Origin: Verrucomicrobia bacterium UBA7008
GTDB taxonomy: Bacteria > Verrucomicrobiota > Kiritimatiellia > RFP12 > UBA1067
Direction of reading: 5' to 3'
DNA length: 8,503 nt
Assembly: GCA_002449695.1 (NCBI GenBank)
Contig: DJXI01000001.1
Coordinates: forward strand, 1-8,503
Part shown: in pieces, positions 1 to 5,722 of the stretch
Numbering within the stretch: position 1 is the first letter of the stretch
Layout of the letters: the number at the start of each line of letters is the position of its first letter
Position numbers and translations under genes: made by a program
Notes under the pieces: generated by a model
Seen by the model: the letters and a program-made list of their open reading frames with translations, nothing else
Databases searched by the model: none
What the model was told of the DNA's origin: nothing

Positions 1-425
1 AAACCGCTTTCAAACTGCCGTTCAACAAGTTGGTCCGACTGAATAGGAGCCTCAATTGACACGCGGCTCTCCGGCGCAACGCGTGTAGCGGAACGGTAGT
101 GGAGCTCTTTTTTTAAGCCGTCGGAGTTCACTTCAATCGACTGCACGGGGATGTCTTCTTTGACAGGATTGACAAGATTGACAGGATTCTCAGGTTGCGC
201 AGGGACGGTTTCAACTTTCTCCAATCCCGCCCATCCTTTTACTTGTGTCTGCGCCGCATCCCCTTCCGCCATCGCGGCCTGAAAAAGGCGCACGGCTTCC
301 GGCGACGGTTGCCGCGTCGGCAGCTGCGACGGCAGCTTCAGCGGAGCCAGGCCCTCCGCCGACGCCAGCTGCAGTTCGACCGACGGAAAACCGCCGATTT
401 CAAATGTCAACGCTTCCACCGTCAC
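1..425 (-). CDS. SctP-position protein, N-terminal part (3' end outside the window)
   Basis: An open frame of 141 codons runs to base 1 without a stop. It starts with GTG at 425, overlapping the sctO stop (GTGA), or with GTG at 419; AGGAGG lies 4 or 10 nt upstream. The visible protein begins TVEALTFEIGGFPSVELQL. It then becomes Pro/Gln/Glu-rich and probably disordered (LPSQLPTRQPSPEAV) and contains the repeat NPVNLVNPV at 80-88. No membrane segment is seen. The gene order N-O-P of Yersinia and Chlamydia and the disordered, repeat-prone composition suggest an SctP needle-length regulator, whose N-terminal part is poorly conserved. No sequence motif proves this. The first 230 bases of the window are clearly lower in GC than the rest (28 of 60 in bases 1-60). 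Confidence 0.6.
   Translation of the reverse strand, partial: MTVEALTFEIGGFPSVELQLASAEGLAPLKLPSQLPTRQPSPEAVRLFQAAMAEGDAAQTQVKGWAGLEKVETVPAQPENPVNLVNPVKEDIPVQSIEVNSDGLKKELHYRSATRVAPESRVSIEAPIQSDQLVERQFESG
162..194. repeat. Nine-nucleotide tandem repeat inside the sctP-position gene
   Basis: Plus strand units GACAGGATT (162-170), GACAAGATT (171-179), GACAGGATT (180-188), then a partial CTCAGG. Since the period is a multiple of three, it encodes Asn-Pro-Val, Asn-Leu-Val, Asn-Pro-Val in frame on the minus strand. The composition is AT-richer than the surrounding genes. Confidence 0.75.
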
Positions 426-895
426 ACTTCCTCCTTCCGAACCGTAAAGTCCTCGAGTTCGCCCTCGGCGCGCGCCTCAATCTCCTGTGCCTCCTCGGCG
501 AGCCAGACGGCCTTGTGTTCATCGATCTTCATCCGGTTCTTTGTCGCCATGTTCAAATTCTGCCGCGCCGCCTCCGCCGCCGCCTCGCGCCGGACGCGCT
601 CGGCCTCGGCGCGCTTGACGTTGTCGGCCTTGAGCACGCCCTCCTCGTCGATGCGCGCGACGCCTTCGTTCGCGAGGTCGATCTGATCGCGGCTCACTTC
701 GCGCCCGATGATGGCGTCGTAGATCCTGTCGCGCCGCGCCTCCTTCGTCGCCTCCCAGTCCGCCAGATCCTTCTGCCGCGCCGCCAGCGCCTCCTCCGCG
801 AGCGCCAGATCGCGCTTGGCCGCGACGAGCTCGCCCGACGCGCGGTCCTCGCGCATCGTGCGGATTCTCAAAAGCGGCTGGAGGAGGTACGCCAT
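422..895 (-). CDS. sctO: SctO, T3SS ATPase stalk protein
   Basis: A 157-residue, almost entirely alpha-helical and charged protein matching the YscO/CdsO/FliJ family. In FliJ this is an antiparallel coiled coil sitting in the centre of the ATPase ring and connecting it to SctV. Helix 1 spans about 3-60 (with AAKRDLALAEEALAARQKDL). Helix 2 spans about 85-155 (VKRAEAERVRREAAAEAARQ onward) and contains KNRMKIDEHKAVWLAEEAQE, resembling the K-x-x-x-H-x-x-W-x-x-E pattern near the C-terminus of YscO. Position right after sctN is the usual one. AAGGAGG stands about 10 nt before the ATG, within the sctN end. The longer open frame that includes it upstream reads out of frame through sctN and is not real. 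Confidence 0.9.
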   Translation of the reverse strand: MAYLLQPLLRIRTMREDRASGELVAAKRDLALAEEALAARQKDLADWEATKEARRDRIYDAIIGREVSRDQIDLANEGVARIDEEGVLKADNVKRAEAERVRREAAAEAARQNLNMATKNRMKIDEHKAVWLAEEAQEIEARAEGELEDFTVRKEEV

Positions 896-2223
896 TACGC
901 GACGGCCTCCTTGAGCTTCTGGATGGAGTCGGCGTAGACGGGCTTTTCGTCGAGCCCCTGCTTCAGGTAGTTGTTGACGGCGGCGTTCTTCGCGACCGCC
1001 TCGTCCGTCTCGGGGTCTGTCCCCTTCTTGTATTCGCCGATCTTCAAGAGGAGCTCCACTTCCGCGTACTTGGCCAGGAGCGCGCGCAGCTTCGCGGCCG
1101 CGGCCTTGTGGTCCTTCGGGATGATGGCCGACTGGCAGCGCGAGACGGACGCGAGGATGTCGATCGCCGGATAGTGGTTCTGCTGCGCGAGCTTGCGCGA
1201 GAGGATGATGTGCCCGTCGAGGATCGAGCGCGTCTCGTCGGCGATCGGCTCGGTCATGTCGTCGCCTTCGACGAGCACGGTGTAGAGCGCGGTGATCGAT
1301 CCCTTCGCGGAGTTGCCGGCGCGTTCCATCAGCTTCGGCAGCTCCGAAAAAACGCTCGGCGGGAAGCCGCGCCGCGTCGGCGGCTCGCCGGCCGCAAGGC
1401 CGATCTCGCGCTGGGCGCGGCCGAAGCGCGTGACCGAATCCATCATCAGCAGCACCTTCTTGCCCTGGTCGCGGAAACTTTCGGCGATGGCGGTCGCGAC
1501 ATAGGCGGCCTTCAGGCGCTCCATCGACGAGCGGTCCGAGGTGGAGATGACGAGCACCGCCTTCTTCATGCCCTCGGGCCCGAGATCCTTTTCGATGAAT
1601 TCGCGCACCTCGCGGCCGCGCTCGCCGATGAGCGCGAGGACCGTCACCTCCGCCTCCGTGTTGCGGATGATCGAGGCGAGAAGCGTCGACTTGCCGCCGC
1701 CCGCCGCCGCGAAAATGCCCATGCGCTGCCCTTCGCCGCAGGTGAGCAGCCCGTCGATGGCGCGGATGCCGAGCGAGATCGGCTTCGAAATGATGCGCCG
1801 CTCCAGCGGCGAGGGCGGCGGCGCGTAGACGGGATAGTAGCCGTCGGGCCGGAGCGGCCCTTTCGTCTCGGCATCCATCGGGCGGCCGAGACCGTCGAGG
1901 ACGCGCCCGAGCAGGTTCTTGCCCACGGGCACCATCTGGACGCGCCGCGTCGGGATCACTTCCGTCTCGCCGCTGATGCCGATCATCGCGCCGAGCGCCG
2001 TCAGGAGCACGGCCTCCTTCGTGAAGCCGACGACCTCGGCCTGGACTTCCGTCCCGTCCCACGGGTTCCGGAGAATGCACACCTCGCCGATCTTGACACC
2101 CGGAACGGACGCCTTGATGATCGTGCCGACGACCTGAATGACCTTGCCCTTCACATCAATGGGCTGGGCATCCTCAACGGCGCGGTTCAGCACCTCCGGA
2201 ATATAGTCGAAGACGGTTGTCAT
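895..2223 (-). CDS. sctN: SctN, T3SS ATPase
   Basis: A 442-residue F1-like ATPase of the YscN/FliI family. As a hexamer under the export gate it strips chaperones and unfolds substrates. The Walker A loop is AAAGGGKST (172-180), with Lys178. The probable catalytic Glu is Glu201 in LIGERGREV. Walker B is VLLMMD (257-262), followed by [20 protein letters not shown] and [21 protein letters not shown]. The ATPase alpha/beta family signature [10 protein letters not shown] is at 352-361, with the likely arginine finger at Arg362. Length matches YscN (439). GGGAG lies 7 nt before the ATG. No repeat insertions interrupt it, in contrast to sctD and sctK. FliI is the main alternative and is excluded by context. 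The stop overlaps the sctO start by 1 nt (TAATG). Confidence 0.98.
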   Translation of the reverse strand: MTTVFDYIPEVLNRAVEDAQPIDVKGKVIQVVGTIIKASVPGVKIGEVCILRNPWDGTEVQAEVVGFTKEAVLLTALGAMIGISGETEVIPTRRVQMVPVGKNLLGRVLDGLGRPMDAETKGPLRPDGYYPVYAPPPSPLERRIISKPISLGIRAIDGLLTCGEGQRMGIFAAAGGGKSTLLASIIRNTEAEVTVLALIGERGREVREFIEKDLGPEGMKKAVLVISTSDRSSMERLKAAYVATAIAESFRDQGKKVLLMMDSVTRFGRAQREIGLAAGEPPTRRGFPPSVFSELPKLMERAGNSAKGSITALYTVLVEGDDMTEPIADETRSILDGHIILSRKLAQQNHYPAIDILASVSRCQSAIIPKDHKAAAAKLRALLAKYAEVELLLKIGEYKKGTDPETDEAVAKNAAVNNYLKQGLDEKPVYADSIQKLKEAVA

Positions 2224-2840
2224 CGGCCATCTCCCGCGATGTGCTTCTTGAGCGACTTCTCGATGGCGGCGAGCTGCGTCTCGACCGAAGCGTCGGCGAC
2301 GCCGGCCTCCGTCTCGAGGATGCAGGCGGCCCCCTTGAGATGCGGGTCCTCCACGACGTCGAAGCTCTCGACCGTCGGATAGGCGAGGCGGAACTCGGCG
2401 ATGCGCGCACGGACGGTCTCGACCATTTCCGGCGCGACCTTCAGGACGACCTGCCGCTGCGTGCGGATGACGGCGTTCATCGTCTTGCGGACGATCTGCA
2501 CCACGAGCTCCTTTTCGCCGATCTCGACGACAAACGACTTGAGCGCCTTCATCACGACGTCCGCCATCTTCTGCTCGACGCCCTCCATGAACGCGACGGA
2601 CGAATCGACCTGCTCGAGCTTGAGCAGCGCGATCTCCATCTTGCCGTCGGCCAGGCCCTTCTCGTAGCCGCGCGTCTTTTCCGCCTCGAACGCGGCCTTC
2701 GCCTCCGCGCGGATGCGCGCGGCGTCCGCCTCGGCGGCGGCGATGATCTCTTCGGCGGTGCGGACGGTCGCGACGTCCGTCGCCTTCACGAGGCGCCGGT
2801 CGCTCGCCAGCGAAAATTCAGGTTTGTTTACGAGCAGCAT
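2220..2840 (-). CDS. sctL: SctL, T3SS stator and ATPase-regulating protein
   Basis: A 206-residue protein of the YscL/FliH/OrgB family, which links the ATPase SctN to the sorting platform and restrains its activity. Residues about 28-62 are a long charged helix rich in Ala/Glu/Arg ([20 protein letters not shown]) with the FliH-like [10 protein letters not shown] at 58-67. The C-terminal domain shows the family pattern [20 protein letters not shown] (131-150), then [21 protein letters not shown] and [13 protein letters not shown]. The last two match the conserved D-x-x-L-x-x-G-x-C-x-x-E-T-x-x-G-x-x-D-A-S core. The ATG at 2840 lies inside the end of sctK, with GGAGG about 10 nt upstream. The stop overlaps the sctN start by 4 nt (ATGA), as expected for partners made in fixed proportion. 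Confidence 0.95.
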   Translation of the reverse strand: MLLVNKPEFSLASDRRLVKATDVATVRTAEEIIAAAEADAARIRAEAKAAFEAEKTRGYEKGLADGKMEIALLKLEQVDSSVAFMEGVEQKMADVVMKALKSFVVEIGEKELVVQIVRKTMNAVIRTQRQVVLKVAPEMVETVRARIAEFRLAYPTVESFDVVEDPHLKGAACILETEAGVADASVETQLAAIEKSLKKHIAGDGR

Positions 2841-3580
2841 AGCGAATATGCCTCCGGGAACTTCAGTTTGAGGAGTTTGAAAATGGCGGCGCGGGCGACC
2901 GCGTCTTTTCGATCACGCCGAGACGTCGTCTCGCGCAGAGACGCCGAGTCGCAGAGGCTCTTGGGCAGCTTGAGCTTGAGGCGCGAGACGAGGGACGCGG
3001 GAAGATCGGTCCGCACCGACAGCAGAATGTTGAAGCCCGTCAAGACAACCTGATCAGCCAGACTCTGCGTCTCGGCGTCTCGGCGCGCGATCCATTCGTC
3101 TCCGCGCGAGAGGGGAAAATACGCCGTGTAGCCGAACACGTCGGGATAGACGCCGGGCAGCGCGGCCTTGAGCGCGCGCACGGTCTTGCCGTCCGTGACC
3201 TTCCTCAGTTCGTCCGCGCACGCGAGCGCGCCGAGCCACCGGATGATCGCGAGCAGCGTCGCGCCGTCGAGCAGCGCGAGGCGCGAACCGTCGTCCTTCG
3301 GGAAGCTGTGGAAAAACGGCTCCACGCCGAGCTGCGCGAGAATGAAGCGCTTGACGCGGGGAGATTGGATCTCGCGCAGAGCCGCAGAACCGCAGAGACT
3401 TTTTGATCTTTCATCCTCCCGCTGCGCCGCTGCGCCGCTGCGCGCGAAAATGTCCGCCAGCCAGCTTTCATGCACCTGCGGCGCGAAGTCCCAGAGGAAG
3501 TCGCGCACGCGCGGCCAGAGGGCCGGCTGGGAGACCAGCGCCCGCGCGTCATCAATCGACATGTTTTCAGTTCGGACCAT
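2828..3580 (-). CDS. sctK: SctK, T3SS sorting-platform protein with three repeat-derived insertions
   Basis: A 250-residue cytosolic protein assigned to SctK (YscK/OrgA), the adaptor linking the SctQ/SctL sorting platform to the cytoplasmic domain of SctD. Support comes from position between sctJ and sctL and from family-like stretches such as LWPRVRDFLWDFAPQVHESW (21-40), DGATLLAIIRWLGALACADEL (105-125) and YPDVFGYTAYFPL (145-157). It is longer than YscK (about 210 residues). The extra length can be accounted for by three low-complexity segments built from the octamer repeat: about 46-69 (with SKSLCGSAALRE), 157-173 (with ARRDAETQS) and 208-225 (with SLCDSASLRETTSRRD). None of them breaks the frame. 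The start at 3580 has only a weak GAGG upstream; Met7 (3562) is an alternative. The end overlaps sctL by 13 nt. Confidence 0.82.
   Translation of the reverse strand: MVRTENMSIDDARALVSQPALWPRVRDFLWDFAPQVHESWLADIFARSGAAAQREDERSKSLCGSAALREIQSPRVKRFILAQLGVEPFFHSFPKDDGSRLALLDGATLLAIIRWLGALACADELRKVTDGKTVRALKAALPGVYPDVFGYTAYFPLSRGDEWIARRDAETQSLADQVVLTGFNILLSVRTDLPASLVSRLKLKLPKSLCDSASLRETTSRRDRKDAVARAAIFKLLKLKFPEAYSLCCS
2914..2958. repeat. Octamer-repeat element inside sctK (C-terminal)
   Basis: Plus-strand units CGCAGAGA, CGCCGAGT, CGCAGAGG (about 2934-2957) are preceded by the inverted pair CGAGAC (2919-2924) and GTCTCG (2928-2933), so the whole is partly palindromic. It is translated in frame as SctK residues about 208-223 (SLCDSASLRETT and following). 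Confidence 0.75.
3063..3112. repeat. Octamer-repeat element inside sctK (middle)
   Basis: Plus-strand octamers CTCTGCGT, CTCGGCGT, CTCGGCGC (3063-3086) continue into GCGCGA-like sequence and a CTCCGCGCGAGAG stretch. The part 3067-3089 is identical over 23 bases to 6210-6232 in sctD. It is translated in frame as SctK residues about 157-173, including ARRDAETQ. Confidence 0.78.
3374..3446. repeat. Inverted octamer-repeat element inside sctK (N-terminal)
   Basis: On the plus strand three octamers GCGCAGAG, CCGCAGAA, CCGCAGAG (3374-3397) are followed by a 22-nt AT-richer spacer and then three copies of CGCTGCGC (3420-3443). The GCGCAG and CTGCGC cores are complementary, so the roughly 73-bp unit is an imperfect palindrome able to form a stem-loop. 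It is translated in frame as SctK residues about 46-69. Confidence 0.8.
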
Positions 3581-3592
3581 CAGACTTCAGAC
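3579..3592. repeat. Two heptamer units overlapping the sctK start codon
   Basis: On the minus strand the bases just before sctK read GTCTGAA then GTCTGAT, the same 7-nt family as at 4560-4611. The last unit supplies the A and T of the sctK start codon. Two units alone could be chance; the match to the nearby larger array is what makes it worth recording. Confidence 0.5.
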
Positions 3593-3615
3593 CTCGCCCT
3601 TCGATTCGTTTGACT

Positions 3616-3954
3616 TCACACCCACTGCCGCTGCGCGCCTTTGCGCGATTCCAGATAGCGCCGCCAGCGGGCGGCGGATTCGGCGGTGCGCCCCGTCAGC
3701 TTCAGCGCGCGCGTCTCAAGCACGGCGGCGACATGCGCGAGCGACGCGGGGATGTCCGCGCCGTGCAGCACCTCCAGCGCGCGCGCCGCGCCACCCTCGT
3801 CCAGCAGGAGCTCCGCCAGGGCGACGGCGGCGACGCCGTCGCGCGGATCGTCCTCCGCGAGGGCCTCGCAGACGGCCACCGCGCGCGCACGCTGGCCGTG
3901 GCGCATGAACATCCAGGCGGATGTCAGTAGGAACTGTCTCTCGTCGCCGGTCAT
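3616..3954 (-). CDS. Small TPR-like protein between sctJ and sctK, possible second SctG-like chaperone
   Basis: A 112-residue all-helical, Ala-rich protein with TPR-like helix pairs: AWMFMRHGQRARAVAVCEAL (13-32), AVALAELLLDEGGAARALEVL (about 43-63) and a third at about 76-101. It has no signal peptide or membrane segment. Yersinia has no gene between yscJ and yscK, so this is an extra component. It lines up by eye with the sctG-like protein of this operon: TGDERQFLL against TGEEARLLL, HGQRARAVAVCEALAEDDPRD against QNRFRSAAKILAALGAFRPEE, and LETRALKLTGRTAES against FKGMALIRMNRLAEA. I infer a duplicated TPR chaperone. A cytosolic platform adaptor is possible. The start overlaps the sctJ stop by 4 nt and has no close Shine-Dalgarno sequence. 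Confidence 0.7.
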   Translation of the reverse strand: MTGDERQFLLTSAWMFMRHGQRARAVAVCEALAEDDPRDGVAAVALAELLLDEGGAARALEVLHGADIPASLAHVAAVLETRALKLTGRTAESAARWRRYLESRKGAQRQWV

Positions 3955-4538
3955 TTCAGCGGCGGCGTGTCCTTGAAGATCGTGACCTGTATCTTGTCAT
4001 ACGCCAGACCTTCGATGGCGTTCTTGACAAGCCCCTTGACGGACGGCACGAGATCGGCGATGTCCGAATCCCAGCGCGCGCGGATGGCGACGGCCGCCGA
4101 GGACGGCAGCGCGTTGCGCGCGAACGGGTCGTTCTCGGGCAGGACGACATGCACGCGCGCGTCCACGACGCCGTCGATCATCGAAATCGTCTTGGCGAGA
4201 TCCTGCGCCAGCGCGTCCATGAAGCGGATGCGCTCTTCCGACGGCGACGAGATCATGCCCGTCTTCTTGAAGACCTCGCCGATGCCCTGGTGGGCGCGGC
4301 GCGGCAGGCCCTGGCGCTCCAGCAGGTTCACCGCGGCGGCGAACTTCTGCTCGGTGCAGAGGACGTTCCACGTCCCTTCCGCGCCGGGCTCCTTGTGGCA
4401 GGAGATGCCGGCGTCCAGCAGCGCGGCCATCACGAGATTGGCCTGCTGCTCCTCAAGCCCGGAATGGAGCGTCGTCTCCTTGTCGCAGCCCGCGAGCAGC
4501 AGGGCGGCGGCAAGCGCAAATGGCAAGATTCGTTTCAT
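3951..4538 (-). CDS. sctJ: SctJ, T3SS inner-membrane ring lipoprotein
   Basis: A 195-residue lipoprotein of the YscJ/PrgK/EscJ family, the inner-facing periplasmic ring of the basal body. Residues 1-17 are a lipoprotein signal (MKRILPFALAAALLLAG) with a lipobox ending at Cys18. The mature part starts with TLHSGLEEQQANLVMAALLDAGI, the typical first ring-building motif. It continues with RIRFMDALAQDLAKTISMIDG and VVDARVHVVLPENDPF, a strong family signature, and GLVKNAIEGLAYDKIQVTIF. The protein ends at TPPLK and has no C-terminal membrane helix, unlike YscJ and PrgK but like EscJ. ATG 4538 is chosen because AAAGG precedes it and the lipobox then sits at the right distance; an upstream in-frame ATG at 4598 would bury the signal and read through the heptamer repeat. 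The stop overlaps the next gene by 4 nt (ATGA). Confidence 0.95.
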   Translation of the reverse strand: MKRILPFALAAALLLAGCDKETTLHSGLEEQQANLVMAALLDAGISCHKEPGAEGTWNVLCTEQKFAAAVNLLERQGLPRRAHQGIGEVFKKTGMISSPSEERIRFMDALAQDLAKTISMIDGVVDARVHVVLPENDPFARNALPSSAAVAIRARWDSDIADLVPSVKGLVKNAIEGLAYDKIQVTIFKDTPPLK

Positions 4539-4559
4539 GGCTGGATACCTTTCTGCTTT

Positions 4560-4611
4560 GACGTGAGACATCAGACATGAGACGCGTCTCGCGTCCAACG
4601 TCTCGCGTCTC
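4560..4611. repeat. Seven-unit heptanucleotide repeat in the sctI-sctJ gap, inverted halves
   Basis: On the minus strand the gap reads as 7-nt units in perfect register: GAGACGC, GAGACGT, TGGACGC, GAGACGC, then GTCTCAT, GTCTGAT, GTCTCAC and a partial GTC. The second half is the approximate reverse complement of the first, meeting in the 12-nt palindrome at 4579-4590 (GAGACGCGTCTC). The transcript could fold into a hairpin with almost no loop slack. No U-run follows, so it is not a standard terminator. It fills most of the 78-nt gap between sctI and sctJ. Confidence 0.85.
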
Positions 4612-4616
4612 TCTAA

Positions 4617-4985
4617 TCACTGGTTCTTCACCAGCGTCTGGATCGCGTTCGACGACTTGTCGGCGACCTTCGTGACGACTTCCTGCTGGAAGGAGAGGTT
4701 CATCACCTCGTACTGGAGCTCGATGAGGTTGCCCACCGACGGCGAATGCATCTCCTTGAGGTCGCTCAGCGCGCGGATGCGGTGCAGGATCCCCTGGTTG
4801 TTGACCTGCGCCGAACGCCACGCGGCCGTCGCCTCGGACGCAAACGGAATGGGATCGGCGGCCATCGCGTGCGCAAAGCGCTGCACGGCGGCCGGATCGG
4901 CGACCGGAGCCGGACGGGAAACGTCCGTCACCGCCGGGCTGCCGCCCGACGCGCGGACCGCTTCGACGATCATCTGTTCTGTCAT
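4617..4985 (-). CDS. sctI: SctI, T3SS inner rod protein
   Basis: A 122-residue protein matching the inner rod family (YscI/PrgJ/MxiI), which links the export gate to the needle base. Conserved character is in the C-terminal 40 residues: NLIELQYEVMNLSFQQEVVTK, then VADKSSNAIQTLVKNQ. This is the family pattern of a long amphipathic helix ending in Lys/Gln-Asn-Gln. The N-terminal half (Ala/Pro/Val-rich, 12-55) is variable, as usual in the family. AAAGGA lies 9 nt before the ATG. The start overlaps the preceding TPR gene by 4 nt (ATGA). The position between sctG-like and sctJ matches the Yersinia virC order except that no yscH-like gene lies between. Confidence 0.9.
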   Translation of the reverse strand: MTEQMIVEAVRASGGSPAVTDVSRPAPVADPAAVQRFAHAMAADPIPFASEATAAWRSAQVNNQGILHRIRALSDLKEMHSPSVGNLIELQYEVMNLSFQQEVVTKVADKSSNAIQTLVKNQ

Positions 4986-5350
4986 GGCATCAAATCCTTT
5001 GCAAGTTGCGCCGCCGCGGGATCGGCGGACTGGTTGGCGGCCTCCTCCAGCGGCAGGCGCGCTTCGGCGAGACGATTCATCCGAATGAGCGCCATGCCCT
5101 TGAAGGCCTTCAGCATGGGGGCGTCCGGGAAACGCGGGATGGCTTCGCGGTCGAGGTAGTCGAGCGCGCCCGGGAAGTCGAGCATGCTGATGAAGAGGAT
5201 GGCGTTCGCCGATGCGACGGACGCCTCCTCCGGGCGGAACGCCCCCAGCGCCGCGAGAATCTTCGCGGCGGACCGGAAGCGGTTCTGCCCCGTCGCCATC
5301 AGGGCGACGTTCAACAACAGCCGAGCCTCTTCGCCCGTCAGATCAACCAT
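4982..5350 (-). CDS. sctG: TPR-like protein, likely SctG-type needle chaperone
   Basis: A 122-residue all-helical protein with TPR-like helix pairs. Examples are LLLNVALMATGQNRFRSAAK (8-27) with the following ILAAL, a second pair at about 45-66, and GMALIRMNRLAEARLPLEEA (86-105). It has no signal peptide. YscG/PscG-type proteins are TPR folds of similar size that cap the C-terminal helix of the needle subunit together with SctE. The position directly after sctF supports this. The start ATG at 5350 overlaps the sctF stop by 1 nt and has no clear Shine-Dalgarno sequence, so translation probably depends on reinitiation after sctF. That would tie chaperone level to needle subunit level. It resembles the TPR-like gene at 3616-3954 (shared TG-[ED]-E-x2-x-LL start and helix spacing). 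Confidence 0.72.
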   Translation of the reverse strand: MVDLTGEEARLLLNVALMATGQNRFRSAAKILAALGAFRPEEASVASANAILFISMLDFPGALDYLDREAIPRFPDAPMLKAFKGMALIRMNRLAEARLPLEEAANQSADPAAAQLAKDLMP

Positions 5351-5667
5351 CAACGGAAGTTCGAGGCGATCGAGTTCAAGGCGTCGCCCATGTTCTTGTT
5401 GATGTTCGTCATCGTGGTGAGCGCGAGGTTCCACTGCTGCAGGTCGTACTGGAGCTGCTGCAGGTTCGCCTGCACGTCCGGGTGCTCCTGATAGTTCTCG
5501 AGCGACTCTTTCAGACGCGTCTCCATCTGCCCGACGGCGTTGAGCAACGCGTTGTAGACCGCATCCGTATGGACGAAGTCGTTTGAGGCCACTGTCACGC
5601 GGAACGGTCCGTCTGCCAAGTTCTTCACCTCAGGCGCACCGACTGCCGATGTTACTCCGTATCCCAT
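5350..5667 (-). CDS. sctF: SctF, T3SS needle subunit
   Basis: A 105-residue protein that fits the polymerising needle subunit (YscF/PrgI/MxiH/CdsF). The C-terminal half shows the family pattern: a helix, then a Pro-containing turn (EHPDVQANLQQLQYDLQQW), then a polar helix ending in DALNSIASNFR. Needle proteins commonly end in a similar I-x-x-x-F/I-R style tail needed for assembly. The first 25 residues or so (MGYGVTSAVGAPEV...) are an extension compared with the usual 80-87 residues. The ATG at 5667 is chosen over an in-frame ATG at 5706, because only 5667 has a good ribosome binding site and the upstream codons read through the A-rich leader. It is flanked by sctE-like and sctG-like genes, as in Yersinia and Pseudomonas. 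The stop overlaps the next start (TGATG). Confidence 0.88.
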   Translation of the reverse strand: MGYGVTSAVGAPEVKNLADGPFRVTVASNDFVHTDAVYNALLNAVGQMETRLKESLENYQEHPDVQANLQQLQYDLQQWNLALTTMTNINKNMGDALNSIASNFR

Positions 5668-5722
5668 TTTCTTTTTCCTTTTTGTTTGTTTGTTGTTGAA
5701 CGTCACCTTTCGGCGGCGCTTT
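5668..5722 (-). promoter_or_regulatory. A-rich leader and ribosome binding site of the needle gene
   Basis: A 55-nt gap separates the sctE-like stop from the sctF start. Its mRNA sense is a run rich in A and AAC/AAA (for example CAACAACAAACAAAC) in otherwise strongly GC-rich DNA. AAGGA (5676-5680) stands 8 nt before the ATG. Such an unstructured A-rich leader is expected to favour ribosome loading, which fits a subunit needed in about a hundred copies per needle. I see no clear -10/-35 pair, so an internal promoter is not claimed. Confidence 0.55.

Noticed and set aside
107..114. Plus-strand T run as terminator
   Set aside because: There is no plus-strand gene ending here and no GC-rich stem before it.
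422..2080. 552-codon minus-strand frame containing sctO
   Set aside because: Only the last 157 codons are protein-like; the upstream part is the wrong frame of sctN.
1108..2382. Long plus-strand open frame (424 codons) opposite sctN and sctL
   Set aside because: Arg/Asp/His-rich product typical of antisense frames in high-GC DNA; it runs across the sctN-sctL junction, and sctN is certain by its motifs.
2217..3053. Plus-strand open frame opposite sctL and the end of sctK
   Set aside because: Composition is that of an antisense shadow, and it crosses the overlap of two well-supported genes.
3205..3555. Alternative minus-strand frame (116 codons) within sctK
   Set aside because: It overlaps sctK in another frame, is Arg/Ser-rich and has no family features.
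4539..4598. Upstream in-frame start for sctJ at 4598
   Set aside because: It would add residues translated from the heptamer repeat and place the lipobox too far from the N-terminus.
4560..4611. Rho-independent terminator between sctI and sctJ
   Set aside because: A hairpin is possible, but no U-run follows and the operon continues in the same direction.
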